NCBI GenBank assembly: GCA_003864495.1
Contig: ML133465.1
Span: forward strand, 434,001 to 498,000
Source: Nemopilema nomurai
Lineage: Eukaryota; Cnidaria; Scyphozoa; Rhizostomeae; Rhizostomatidae
Direction: 5' to 3'
DNA length: 64,000 nucleotides
The notes under the pieces are model-generated. The model saw only the letters and a program-made list of their open reading frames with translations. It was not told where the DNA came from and made no database searches. Below are positions 36,801-48,800 of the stretch, piece by piece. The translations under genes and the position numbers were made by a program. Within the stretch, counting starts at the first letter, position 1, and every line of letters starts with the position of its first letter.

Positions 36801-39800
36801 TGATTTCATTGAACCTGGTCTGCGGATGATCCACTTCACTGAAAACGCAAATCCAGACATCAAGGATGAAGATGGAAAGGTATATGACATTGAAGGCTGT
36901 TACCGCCTTCACCCAATTAATTAATGTTTAGTATAAGTCCTACCAAATAAGAGAACAATCTTGGTCATACGTTTTTTCCTCTTAAGTTGATCTACAGCTC
37001 GAGGCAGCTGAACTGGAGTTTTTAAGTAACTGCCATACCCAAAACAGCACTTTATGATTACTCGTCTTATGCTTTCTATACTGAACTGAAGACTATTGAA
37101 ACATAACAAGTGCAGAAGAGGGTGTGTCCTGAACAGCCCTTCTTTGAATTTGCGTACAGAAAAGCTATTTACTTGAAAATTTGCCTCTTGACTTCTAGCA
37201 TGTCTGTCCCTTCTCCTTTCACCCCCTCTTTTGATCCCCCATTTATATCTGTTCTTTCCACTATTCTTCTTCCTCATCTTCTTCTTCTTCTCTAAGTAGA
37301 ATCATCGGTGTTGATCTTTCTTCTTCTTCATTTTGGCCTGTGTAAAGCTTCCACTTCTGTAGCACCCACTATATTCATGTCCTCCCACACACATTCGAAT
37401 AATCTCGGTCGCTCTCTTTTCCTCGTAACCACCATCATCTTTCTCGTCCTCTGACACAGTCCCTCATACTCTACTCTACCTCCTGTCTCATACTCTTTCT
37501 CCTGTCTCAGGACATGTCCATACTATCTACTATTACACACCAAGAATGATACTTCATAAGTTAGTCAAAGTAAAGAACTTTGCGATTAAAACGCTGCATA
37601 TTTGCTCTAAACGGAGCTGCCAGTCATCTGCATTTTAAGTAGTAGCTTGTCACTTCCAAAAGCTATGTAGGCTGAGATCGCTGGCGTGGGTTGTTCAAGA
37701 AGAACATGAAGCACAGAGGACTGATAAAGATAAGCAATACCAGCTTGTCAGATATTCATCCAAGGCCATTTTCTTGCCTGTCTCATGATAGCGACAGGAA
37801 CACTTCCCATTCCTTTTAACTTTGATATTTTTTTGGTAGTACAACTTTTATTTCATTTTGTTTAGACATTGAAGAGCATTCTGTTTCGAGTAAGAATTGA
37901 AAAAGAGCACATAACCTGGATCACCCCGGAAAGAGTTGAGACGACCGTTCAAGAAATTGCCAATTTCGCATGGTCAAAGAAAGGAATTAGCCAATTGCCT
38001 ATAAAACAAAACACTAAGGGAGCCTTTGAACATATGGATTTTCACAAAGAAGACAGCAGCATCGAGATGAGCTTTAACCTGACAAAACCATGGCCTGTTC
38101 TCAACAACGGATTGCTAACTTTGCTGAACTCTACCATCACGCTCTTCTCTAAGCAAGAAGCGGATGGAAAATATGGCAAATGGGCACTAGGTGGCAAGGG
38201 GAGAGAGGTTATTTTGGGTAAGTACTATTTGATTCTAGAGAAATTATTAGAACTTTGTAATACTACAATGGTATTGAAGAGATCGGGTAAAATTTAAAGA
38301 AGCATTATTTTTGACTACCAGCAAAGGTTTACTAGCAAGCATTAGACTACATCTACTGGTGTCAAGTTATAGATTGAATATTCAGTTCTGAAGCAGACAT
38401 CCCTTCATAAGATGATAGCATGCAAACGCAAAGTATCTTTGAAACACCCTGCATTGGTTGCAGATGGATTTCTCAGTGATAGCAGTAACAATGCTTGTTT
38501 GCTTTAAAATCATATTGATATAACGCTTTTACCTTCCCATTTCAACAATAGTTAGGCACAATGTTAGCAAATCAGAAGTGTGATAATTGACCTCAATAAA
38601 TCTGGCATTGGAATTGACCTCAATAAATCTGGCACTTCACCCCTCTGAAAGCGTTTTGAAGTAGCTTGAGATCTGAAATGAAAAAAGTAGACTTGAGAAA
38701 GTGAGTCACAATCTAGACCACAACTTTGGTTGTGTATATTCCATAGGAGGGTTAAGTGACCCATCCGGGTGTCTATATCAGAATCTTTTAACTTGTCAGC
38801 TTATATAACTGGGTATGTCACGCCGTTTATGCTTGGTAGTCTCCTCATTCTGAATAACCAATCAATTACCTATATTAACTAAAGTTTATCGCACCTTATT
38901 TTCCGAATCATAGTTCTATTAAAAAGTCCATTATTATTGCCTCCACACTGCAACACTCTATTCATTCCTGATTTTTTCCTCTCTTACTTTTCAAATAAGA
39001 CGATATACCACTCCAAGAGTATATGGATAGCTAATCATTGAGGCTATTAAAACCCAAGTGAATCGAGCAAATGAGCGCTTTCATTCCTTTAACCTTTCAT
39101 TTGAAATGTTTTTGCAAATTATATAAGGCAAAAACACTTTTGAGTTTCCTTTCCTTTTGTTACGTCGTTGTTTCACACTCAAGGTCCTTAGCCCTTCCTT
39201 AATAGTCACTCTGTCACCTCATCTTGTATTAAATGCTCTGTCATACACCTCTGTAGATTCATTTATAAATCTCTGTTTTTTCTCTTATACTTGACTTCCA
39301 CGTAGACAGATAATTCTTCTCTTGATACGCACTACCAAACATATCTATATAAATAAATCTTGATGTGCAGAATCTAACCAGCTTGATGCCAATCAAGGTG
39401 AATGCCAAAATGATAAACTTTAATAGTAAGATATTAAGATAACATTCTTCATCTTTTAGATGAGTTGGTTGATATTAGCATAAAGCAGACTGAAACAGGC
39501 ACAGAATTGACTGCTGATGCCGAAATCTACAACATCGCTACTGTCAGAAACAGAACAAAAGCAGACTACTTGCCAGAAGAATTCATTTCCGCCTTCAACG
39601 TCTCCTATACTTTTGACCTTATGAAAATGGTTTTCTATGCTCAATTCGAGAAGCCAGAATTTTTAAGGTATGTTCTGCAGCAGTTACTCGTTTGCGAAAA
39701 CATCTCAAAGAATAGCGATCTGCTTCCGCTCTAGTGGATTTACAATTTCTATACCTCACTGTGCACAATTCCTTGTGCGTAAAAATATTCCTTTGCTTCA

Positions 39801-42800
39801 TCTGCTTGTCATTGAATTAAAAAGCCAATCATTACCTTCCAAAAGCGGTAATAAAAATTTTTAATGGCTTGTAGCCTTTCTGATGAAGTATAGACTTTTT
39901 CGAATAGAAAGGAGAAAAGAGGGATCTCTCCATTTTTTCATGAATCAACATGCTTAATTTGTAAGGCTACGTTTCAGAAAACAAATATGGCAATGATTGC
40001 CATCGGAAAAAGTAATTGCAAAATTCAAAGTTTTAGAAAATGTGCCTTGAACTTACGTAAAAAGCCTTGAACAGCATCATAAATAGTTTTAAAAGGGACA
40101 TCTGTGTCAACGCATATTTATTTCGTAGACTGAAGGGGAAAGCAGACTTTGGCGTAGCTCCAGCCGACCAGAAACCTGATGTTGAGATTATTTTGTATGT
40201 AAGATCAGAAGAAGGGTTTGGTATGAAGGTTGGAGTCGAGTGGATCAATACCCCGTTGAATAAAATTGTCAACGCTATATATGAGAACGACACTATGCAA
40301 TCCACTTGGATTGTCTGCTCATCAACAAGTATGTATGCATGGGTGCATCTGTAGATGTTAGTTGTTCAACAATGAGTAATGGAGTTTTCGTGTACAACAG
40401 ACTTGATTACTCTTACTTATTTAACGATTAAGCTGAAATAAGAGCTGAAATATAGAATCAATTTCATCATTTGCTGTTAATTCGCAAAGTGAACCAGCTT
40501 GCAACAATGCATAAGTTGTGTCGAGGGACTGTAAGATATGATTTATGTATAATATAGAAATATTGCAGCAAACAGAGAAGTCAAATGTTACATAACTACA
40601 TTTATTTCTAATACAATGTCTTAAGTCTTATGAAATGTAAGAGCATCTATACTAAATTCCATTTTGAATTAGAATGAAATCAAATATGATTGCATGCAGT
40701 AAAAAATCGATCAAACGGTCATTTTGAAATTTATAAAGGCTTCCCGAGTCACCTGATTCATTGCTAATTGTTGAAAATAATCTCATCAACAGCCTTCATT
40801 TTTAAAAAAGAAGCTACAAATCTTGAGTTCGAGAAGGAACATTTCAATGCCGCTGACAAAGGTAAGTCATCGGTGGGAGATGCCACGAGATAGCTATGGC
40901 TGAAGGTGCTCACTCATTTCGTTAGTACTTCAATTATTGCAAGAGATAAATGATTCTCTTTACATGGTAAATGCTATTGGAACATAAGAGGTGCATTATT
41001 GTGCAAAGCATTCTCAATTTTCTTTTCTTGATTTAATTTCAAAAGCTCAAGTTTGGAAGAGATTAAAATGATGACCAGAAGTAAAAGTATTGATGTAAAC
41101 ATTTTGCTAACTGCATTGAACTTCACCTTGTTGTGCAATTTTGATCCAACTGGTCGAAGGAAAAGCGTTTCTCCACGCTAGAATGAGATACAAAATGAGA
41201 TCCGGTCAAAATTCAGCTCTTCATCAAATGAAGGTCTTCTTACTACGTTCTGTCGTGGCGCGCCAGCATCAATGCAAGTCTCAGTATTACTTTAAGTCCC
41301 TGCATAGTTATATTTGATTGGAATAGTATGTTGGTGATGCTGTCAATTTTCTTCATTAGCTATAAGTAACCCAATTGGTGTGGTGTGCAAAGATCTTGAC
41401 TTATCTGTCTGCGGAGTTGGTGACAAGAAAGTGCAGTTCTGCGAGTTTCTAAAGACTCGATTCGGAGAAAAGTTGCCAGTTTTGATGCAAGGGCCAATGC
41501 AGCCAGATAAGACGTACATTCAAGCCTACTTGAGTGGGGAGCGCATGAAGCTGGGTAACCAAGTAAACATGAATCGAATGACAATAAGGATCGCAACCAC
41601 CACAGATGGTGACAGACTATCCATTGCCGGAAAGCTCCATTTCAACAGGATTGAAGAAGCGATCGATAACGGTTTGAAGCTCTTTTCAATTTCCACGTGT
41701 TTTATACGTAGCTCTAAAACAGTTATGCTAGCGCTTCGATTTGCACTACAGTAGAACATTTGACCTTCATGTATTACAATTTACTTCGTGATTCGATTAG
41801 GCCAAAGGCATCAACCATGGCTTCGTCTTGGCTGCTACGACGGCAATAACTAGCTCTTGTCTCGCTTGTCGTTGCACATGGAGATACGATGAATATATTT
41901 CGTAATGTCTGTTAACTGCTGTTTATGCATTTCTCGATCGATTTCTTGCTTTGAATTATGCAATGTGTCTAGGAAAATTGATAAATAGGCTCATTTATCG
42001 AAAGATAAGGCTTATTCTAAAGTTCTGGTCGAATTGGCTCATTTTCACAAGGAAAAAGAGAAAGCCCCTAGCTACGCAACTAATTTTGCCATATGAATAT
42101 CGACAAACTGATGAAGAATTCACTTACTTTGCAGCAAGGATTGTTTACGATGGATCAAACCAACTTGTTCTGAAAGCCGTGGGTGAAGAAGGTTCTTCGA
42201 AGTTGTTCGACTTGTCGTACATTGTCATGCGTCCTGTACGAATCTTGTACAATATCCCGTCTGGCTATCTCGAGCACATGGGTAAGAAGCTGAAATTTTA
42301 GACTATCGAAATCAGCCCAGGTATAACGTGAATTTCATACAAAGGGTAAAAATTTGATTATTTCATTGCAAAGTTCCTGTACGTATGTTTAACAAGAATT
42401 AGTTATAGAGCACCATCAAGTGTACTTAATTGTAAAGTGTAGTCAAAATGTCAAAATGTCAAAATGTAGCCTTAATTGAACATAATTGCATCTTGAGCGA
42501 GTAAGCTGATAGAATACTGTTTGAATTCTCATCCAGAATTCAGATCAAGGCTACATGTTGGAAGCATAGAAAAATACCGGATGGAGTTTCCAGGAGGTGA
42601 CAATACACGCCAGTTTGTTGGACTCGTTGATCCAACCCTGTTCAGGCTGTATGCGGTACGAGATGGTCCCAAACTAGATAAGCTGCTTCAAGCATTTGGC
42701 ATCTCGGTGGAGCCGGATACTCTTTTGAAGGGTGCAAAGTTTGTCCACAAGGTCATAGCGGCCTACAATTCTAAAGATGAGAGTAAGTTTCTTGTTTATT

Positions 42801-45800
42801 TCTAGCTTTTAGCAAAAAGGTAAAAGCCTAGAACAATTACTGTTAACTGTAAAAACAATGATTCCACAACTTGTGAATCATAGAATGCTACGAGTTTTAA
42901 AATACCAGATCTCGTTAGGGATACAAAGGCCTCCGCGTTGTTCTCGTATGATCTTCAAGTACATATCAAAGACTTGTAAAAGTGATTAACTTTGTGAAAG
43001 CTATTAGACCTACTTCAAGAATTACTTGCAGTTAAAAGGCCAAATTAATCTTTCTCACTTACCCCTTCTTTCCTTTTAACTTAATTTACCATTTTTCATT
43101 CGAACTTAGAATGGGAGGTACCAGAAGGAGGTTTTAAAATCGGGAAAGGATTTTTCTTCATCGGTAAACTTGAGCTAAGGAGCGGTGGTATCTATGACTC
43201 GAGGTGCGAGCTGACCAAATCCCTTGGGTTCAAATGCATTGTTCAATTGAAACCGATTTTGCATGGACCAAAGAAGCAAGGAACTAAGAGGCAGGAAGAT
43301 GACGACAAAGCTCAAACGACTTTGAAGATGTACAGAGCAAGGGACCAAACCTCAGTCGGACCCCGTCTAATTGTTGAGTTGTCGGAAGGAAGCAAAGTAC
43401 AAAAGATCGTAGGGTACGGGGAGACATTTGGACTAGAGGGTCCATTTGAGGTGAACACTGAGCAAAAGGATAAAAACACTGCATATTCCGTGGAGTTCAA
43501 GGGCAAATTCATGAAATTCATAGATGACGTCACAGTGTATTTGGCAGCAGAAGGAAAAGGCTTGCCGATAGATATGGAAATCAACGTAAGCATCCTTAAA
43601 ATGCCTCCTTTTGATAGATAGTTAATGCGAACAGCAGAAATACGGCGTTAATACCATTGCATACAATCGGAAGTTTATTTCACATGTCAATAAGTGCATG
43701 GCAACAAGCATCACTCTTTTAACTAGCAAAGAAACAAAATGCGAAGAATGTCTTTGAAGATATCGCTTATCACAGTCGTGAATAATCACTAATCAAAATT
43801 GCATAGAACAATGGAATCATAATTTCTACAGACTGAAATGGAAAAGGCACAATTAGGACGGCCGATGCAAAAACAGGTCGCAACCAACAGAACCCCCACC
43901 GGCCAGCTCACAAACCAATTGCCGCCATGACGGATTACATCCCGGCCTTTGTTACACATAGCGTACACATAGTTATTACTGCCGTATTGACGTCAAAACA
44001 TACATTTGCTGGAGCTTTTCTTTATTTTTTGGAGTATTTTACGTCTAAAATTATTTAAATTCACATATTGGTTACTCGTGACACCTAACTACGCTTCCCC
44101 ACCCCACTGACCCCCCCCTCCCCGTTCGGCATATTGTGTTCCTCGTGTAAGACGTTACGTAAACTGTCTCTTCCAGTACAAAGTAGATTTAACCAAGCAA
44201 GTAGCGGCACGTGCAGGCGATGATATCAAGGAGGCATTAGTTGCAGTTCAGAAGGCATCAGCAGATAGCAAGAAAAGAGCCCAAGAGGTGATGGACTCAA
44301 CACTGAAGCTCTATGAAGACTACGATAGCCAGATAAAACAAAGGGACCAAGAAATGATAAACGCCAAAGAGACAATCGAAACAAACAACCAAGCTGTTGA
44401 TCAAGCCGTGTTTGCTATTTATGACGACTGCATTTCGTCCTGCAAAACGGGTACGACGCACTCTTCTAATGAAAACTCTAATTTCCAAGGCTAGAGCATG
44501 AGATTTTGGTAGACCGAAGGCCTTTTCTTATGGCTCGTCAATATAGATCTGTAGTTTAAGGTTTTTTGTTTGACGACCACATTTGACGCTTTTCTAGGCT
44601 AAAGAGTGTGATTGGTAGACCCCCGGCCTTGTAGAGGTGCTCTTTCAGGTGCTCTCTAGTTTCTGAGGCTAAATGGGATGTTTACGTGGGAAAGCACCTT
44701 CTCTGGCTTTCCTTTATAACACGTCGCATTCATCATGTGCTTCGTTTAGGACCTTCTATAAATTTGATCAAACTCTGCAAACAAGCATCTTCCTTGAAAG
44801 TTTTTTTATGACCAAATTCACTTTTTTTCATTTATGTTATTCAGATGGCTGTAGCATGCTATGTTTAACATCCCTCTCTGCATTTCTAAACATATCCTTT
44901 AAGAGAAGTAATGATTTAACAATGCTCTAGGTGATGGGGGATTTTTTCTTACACTGACCAATAAACTCTCCCATTCTCTAGTTCCCAGAAAGCATACAAA
45001 TATTGGAAATAAATGCATGTTTTTATTGCTTGCTCGCCACTTCCCATTTCGTCGGCTTTTTCAGTAGTTTTATCTATCTTTTTCAGCAATGCTTGTACCT
45101 TTTCCATTGAAATATCTTCTAGAAAAACATCTTAATTCTTCTTTAGAGAAAGATAATCTTCCATGGATGAGGTGTATTCTTTATATATTGATAATGTAAG
45201 GCTATTCTCCCGCTCTATTTGCAACATTATGTCTATTTTTAGTGCCAATGGGAGGAATAGAATGGAAGGAAGACTGCGTTAAGTCAACAGGAGGAAAGAA
45301 CATGAAATGCTTGACGTGGAACGAAGGAAAGGATAAAGTTGTCAATGTTGTTTGCATGCTTAAATGCGAGGCAAAGAAGATAGCAGCATCCAGCAACGCA
45401 GTGTTTAAGATAAAAGAAAACAGGGTATGTCTGTGTTTTCAAATTGTTAAGTTACGTTAAGTGTTTTCCATTCTTTGTAGTCAGAAAGAGTCTGTCTTTT
45501 CCTTTGAGCTCTTCTAAAAGTTAGGTGTTTGTTCTTGTTGCGGCCCTCTATTGTTTTGATCCGCTAATGGCTATTTATTGCGTCAGCTTCTAGTCACTTT
45601 CTGACGTTTGCATTCTCTGAGGAGTATCGGACGAAAAAGTACTTTTAATTTGCAAGAAGCCACTATTACTAGCTATTGTGAAGTTTTGTACCGCAAAGCA
45701 CTTGCTCAGATGTTTTCAAATTGTTAAGTTACCAAGCACAGATCAAAAACTTAATTCGATCTGAAGAGTTCCACAACTTATGTTATCTTTGGTAGACCTT

Positions 45801-48800
45801 CCTTTTGATAAGAGTGGTCGTCAAATATAGCGCACCCTTGCTTCCCATACACTAGCTATTCAACAACGACCTGGAAGCTTAGTTTAGACATCCCATTTGG
45901 AAAAAATTTAGGATAATAATTTAAACACCATACAATCTGTGGGCTTTGTCTAATGCACTATTGCAGTGTGCAAACATTATGGCTCGTACTTTTTGAAAAA
46001 AAGAACGAGAGGGAAAGTAGTTTGCTTTCCCAATAGCTAGAAATAGCGGAACAAGTTTTTGCCTACTTAAAGTACTTTTTTGCCCGAAACTCCTCAGAGT
46101 ATGCAAACGTCGAAAAATAACCAAAAACTGACCGAATAAATAGCCAGTTGCGGATCGAAAACACTAGAGGGTGATAAGAAGAGCGCATCATTGGTTATAA
46201 TTAACCAATCAACGTTCTAACCAATCAGCGCATAATTGGTTACAATTAACCAATCTTAGTACCTAACTTTAGAAGAGCCCAATGAAAAAGAAGAACTCTT
46301 TCTGTCTACAAAGAATGAGGTTTTCAATTGAAATGTAGACAGACTCCAAAACACCTAGGTAAAAAGACGACCTAGCTTGCCTAATTATATGAAAATTGAC
46401 GTTTCTGTATGTTTTGGTGCAATCTGGATTCTCCACAAGGTGCTGCCCTAAAGCCGAATTGTTTTCTTGGTACTTAAGTTCTAAGCCTCTCTTCTCTGCT
46501 CTTAACTCGTTACTACTACTCCTAGCCCTCAGCTACAGTTACTCGACATGCGAATGGCGAGCATGTCAGCTTTCAATAGAACTTCAAAAGAAACAGTTTT
46601 TCTTCTTCCTACCACCTCCAGCTTGTTTTTTATATATTCACAACGCATTTTACTCTGTTTCTAATTGGTTCTGATTCTGATATCTAAAACTCCGTTTAAT
46701 TCAGTACTTAAACAATTCTGCTAGCCATAATTTGCTTGGCAACTTTGAATGAAAGTCTGTTATAGATATTTGATTAAATCCACAAATGAAAATATCTTAT
46801 CTGCCAAGTCTTTTCACCATATACACTTGGGATCTTTTCTAGCTTCTCCTCAACAAATACAAGGAAGCCAAGGTGTTATACGACAATTTAAACAAGTTGA
46901 AGTCAATCATCGAAGAAAGTAAAAAGATTGCCGAGGATACCAAGAAAATGATTGCCGAAAGGACAGACTTTGAAGAGAAACTGTCTGACCTTCTTGTAAA
47001 GGCACAGAGTGGCCAGCTGGCTTCGATCAACAAACTGAAAATAGATCAATCCGTGAACAACTTGAACCCTCCCTGCCCTCAGTTCGATCTCGACTTCACC
47101 TTGAACAGCGTGCCACCAGTTCAGAACCGTGGTCTCCACCATATTTGCTTCAACGGAGAATTCTTCAAAAATGTTGGTGTTCAAATCTTAAGGAGCTCAT
47201 ATCCAAAGGTAATGATTCTATTTTCCATGAAAGTGATTGAATGATATTGACTCTTACTTCGATGTTTATGTGGAGGTTTAAAGATGAAAGAAGATTGGTT
47301 CAGTTTTTATGAGCCCTGGGTACATGATGTGAATCTGTCCTACAATGCCTGCCAAAAGTCCTTGGAACACCTCAACATTATCTCTGGTTTTTGCATTTTT
47401 CATTTCTTTAAAACGCCACTAGTTGTTAATCCATCTCCTCCCCCCCCTAAAACAATGCTAGTAGCAATGTATAGCATCCATTCATTATGAGGAAAACGTT
47501 TGGTGTAAAATTGACGCTTCGTTTAGCAACAGGATAAAATTGTTCATAGGGGGGAGGGGGGGAGAAGGATGGGTTAACGTGAGTCAAAAAATTGCCGCAA
47601 GTGTGCCAACAACTTTGGCTGCAGCATCTTGAAGCATCTTTCCTGTAATGTCAAGGCTGATGTTTCACAATTGTAACACAAAATAAGCCTTTAAAAGCAG
47701 AGTTATAAAGGCCTTTCCTATAGAGATATAGAGGTCTTTCCTATGAAATACGAACAAAGTCTTAGCAACGAGCAAGTAAACGCAACCACCGAGAATTCGA
47801 ACCATTGAACTTCTACTGCGATTTAACGCTAGTGATGAGTGGCAACATCAAGCGATCTGCTTATTGAAATTCCTTCTTTCATATTGTGATTCGCTGCTTA
47901 TTTTGGGTTCAGAGGAAAAAGAATAAGAACATTGTCAGAGGATGCTTGTGAACTGTTTCTGAGCTGATCGTAACTATCTTGACTTAACGACACTTAATAA
48001 TACAAATTAAGATAGAAAGACTAGATGATGTCAACAAGAACGATTCATGATGAAAAATGATGAAAGGAATGGCCCGTGTATACTCTTCTAAGAATGCTGG
48101 CCCTATAAAGGTTTATTTAAATAGAGGTATGAAAAGTAACTGCAAACTAACGTAGCTAATCTGCTTTGATAGAATGTTTGTTTAAAAAGTCTTCTTCTTC
48201 ACAGATGGCAACAAAACTGTTTTACAAACTGTAGCTAATTGTCTTGCTCTGCCATGACAATTCAGATGCTAAATAATCTTTTTAAATGCGCACCAGGTTG
48301 ACGGTATGTACAAAGCAATCGAAGAAGCAGAACATCGTTATGTGAAGATTGAGGTGATAAAGAAGAGTGCAACTCGGGCAAGCCACAAGATGAAAAGTGA
48401 GAAGAAAGGTGACGAGTTGAAGAGGTCACATGTCAAAGGTCATGCTGAATCTACCTTCGATTCGATTGAGAGCCAGTTAGTGGAAATGACAGAAAGACGA
48501 ATGCCTATGTTTACTACAAAGAGCGACAGGACCATGATGGGATTCCTTCACTATTCTCCTTGGGCTGTTGCCAGAAGGTCAAGGCCTTTTGCCTCCGCCA
48601 AGAAATCTGACATCAGTATCAAGTACAATCCTGAAACAATAAAAGGTAAGGGCGGTTTTTCTAGGAAACGTCAATTAGTAAGGCCTTCTGGATTAGATTG
48701 TAGCTCTAAGTCTTTACAGTCAAACGAATTGAATTGTTCTTCTGTTACACGAATACGTCAATTATTAGGCTTATGTAGGGTTATCAAATCAAAATTATCA

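Noticed and set aside
36880..36924. Stop at 36922-36924 as the end of the large gene
   Set aside because: A good donor (AAG-GTATAT) precedes it at 36880 and the next exon joins in phase; intron retention could still give a short form.
40067..40128. Upstream extension of the exon at 40129
   Set aside because: The acceptor TTTCGTAG at 40128 and the phase-2 join to exon 7 show the exon starts at 40129.
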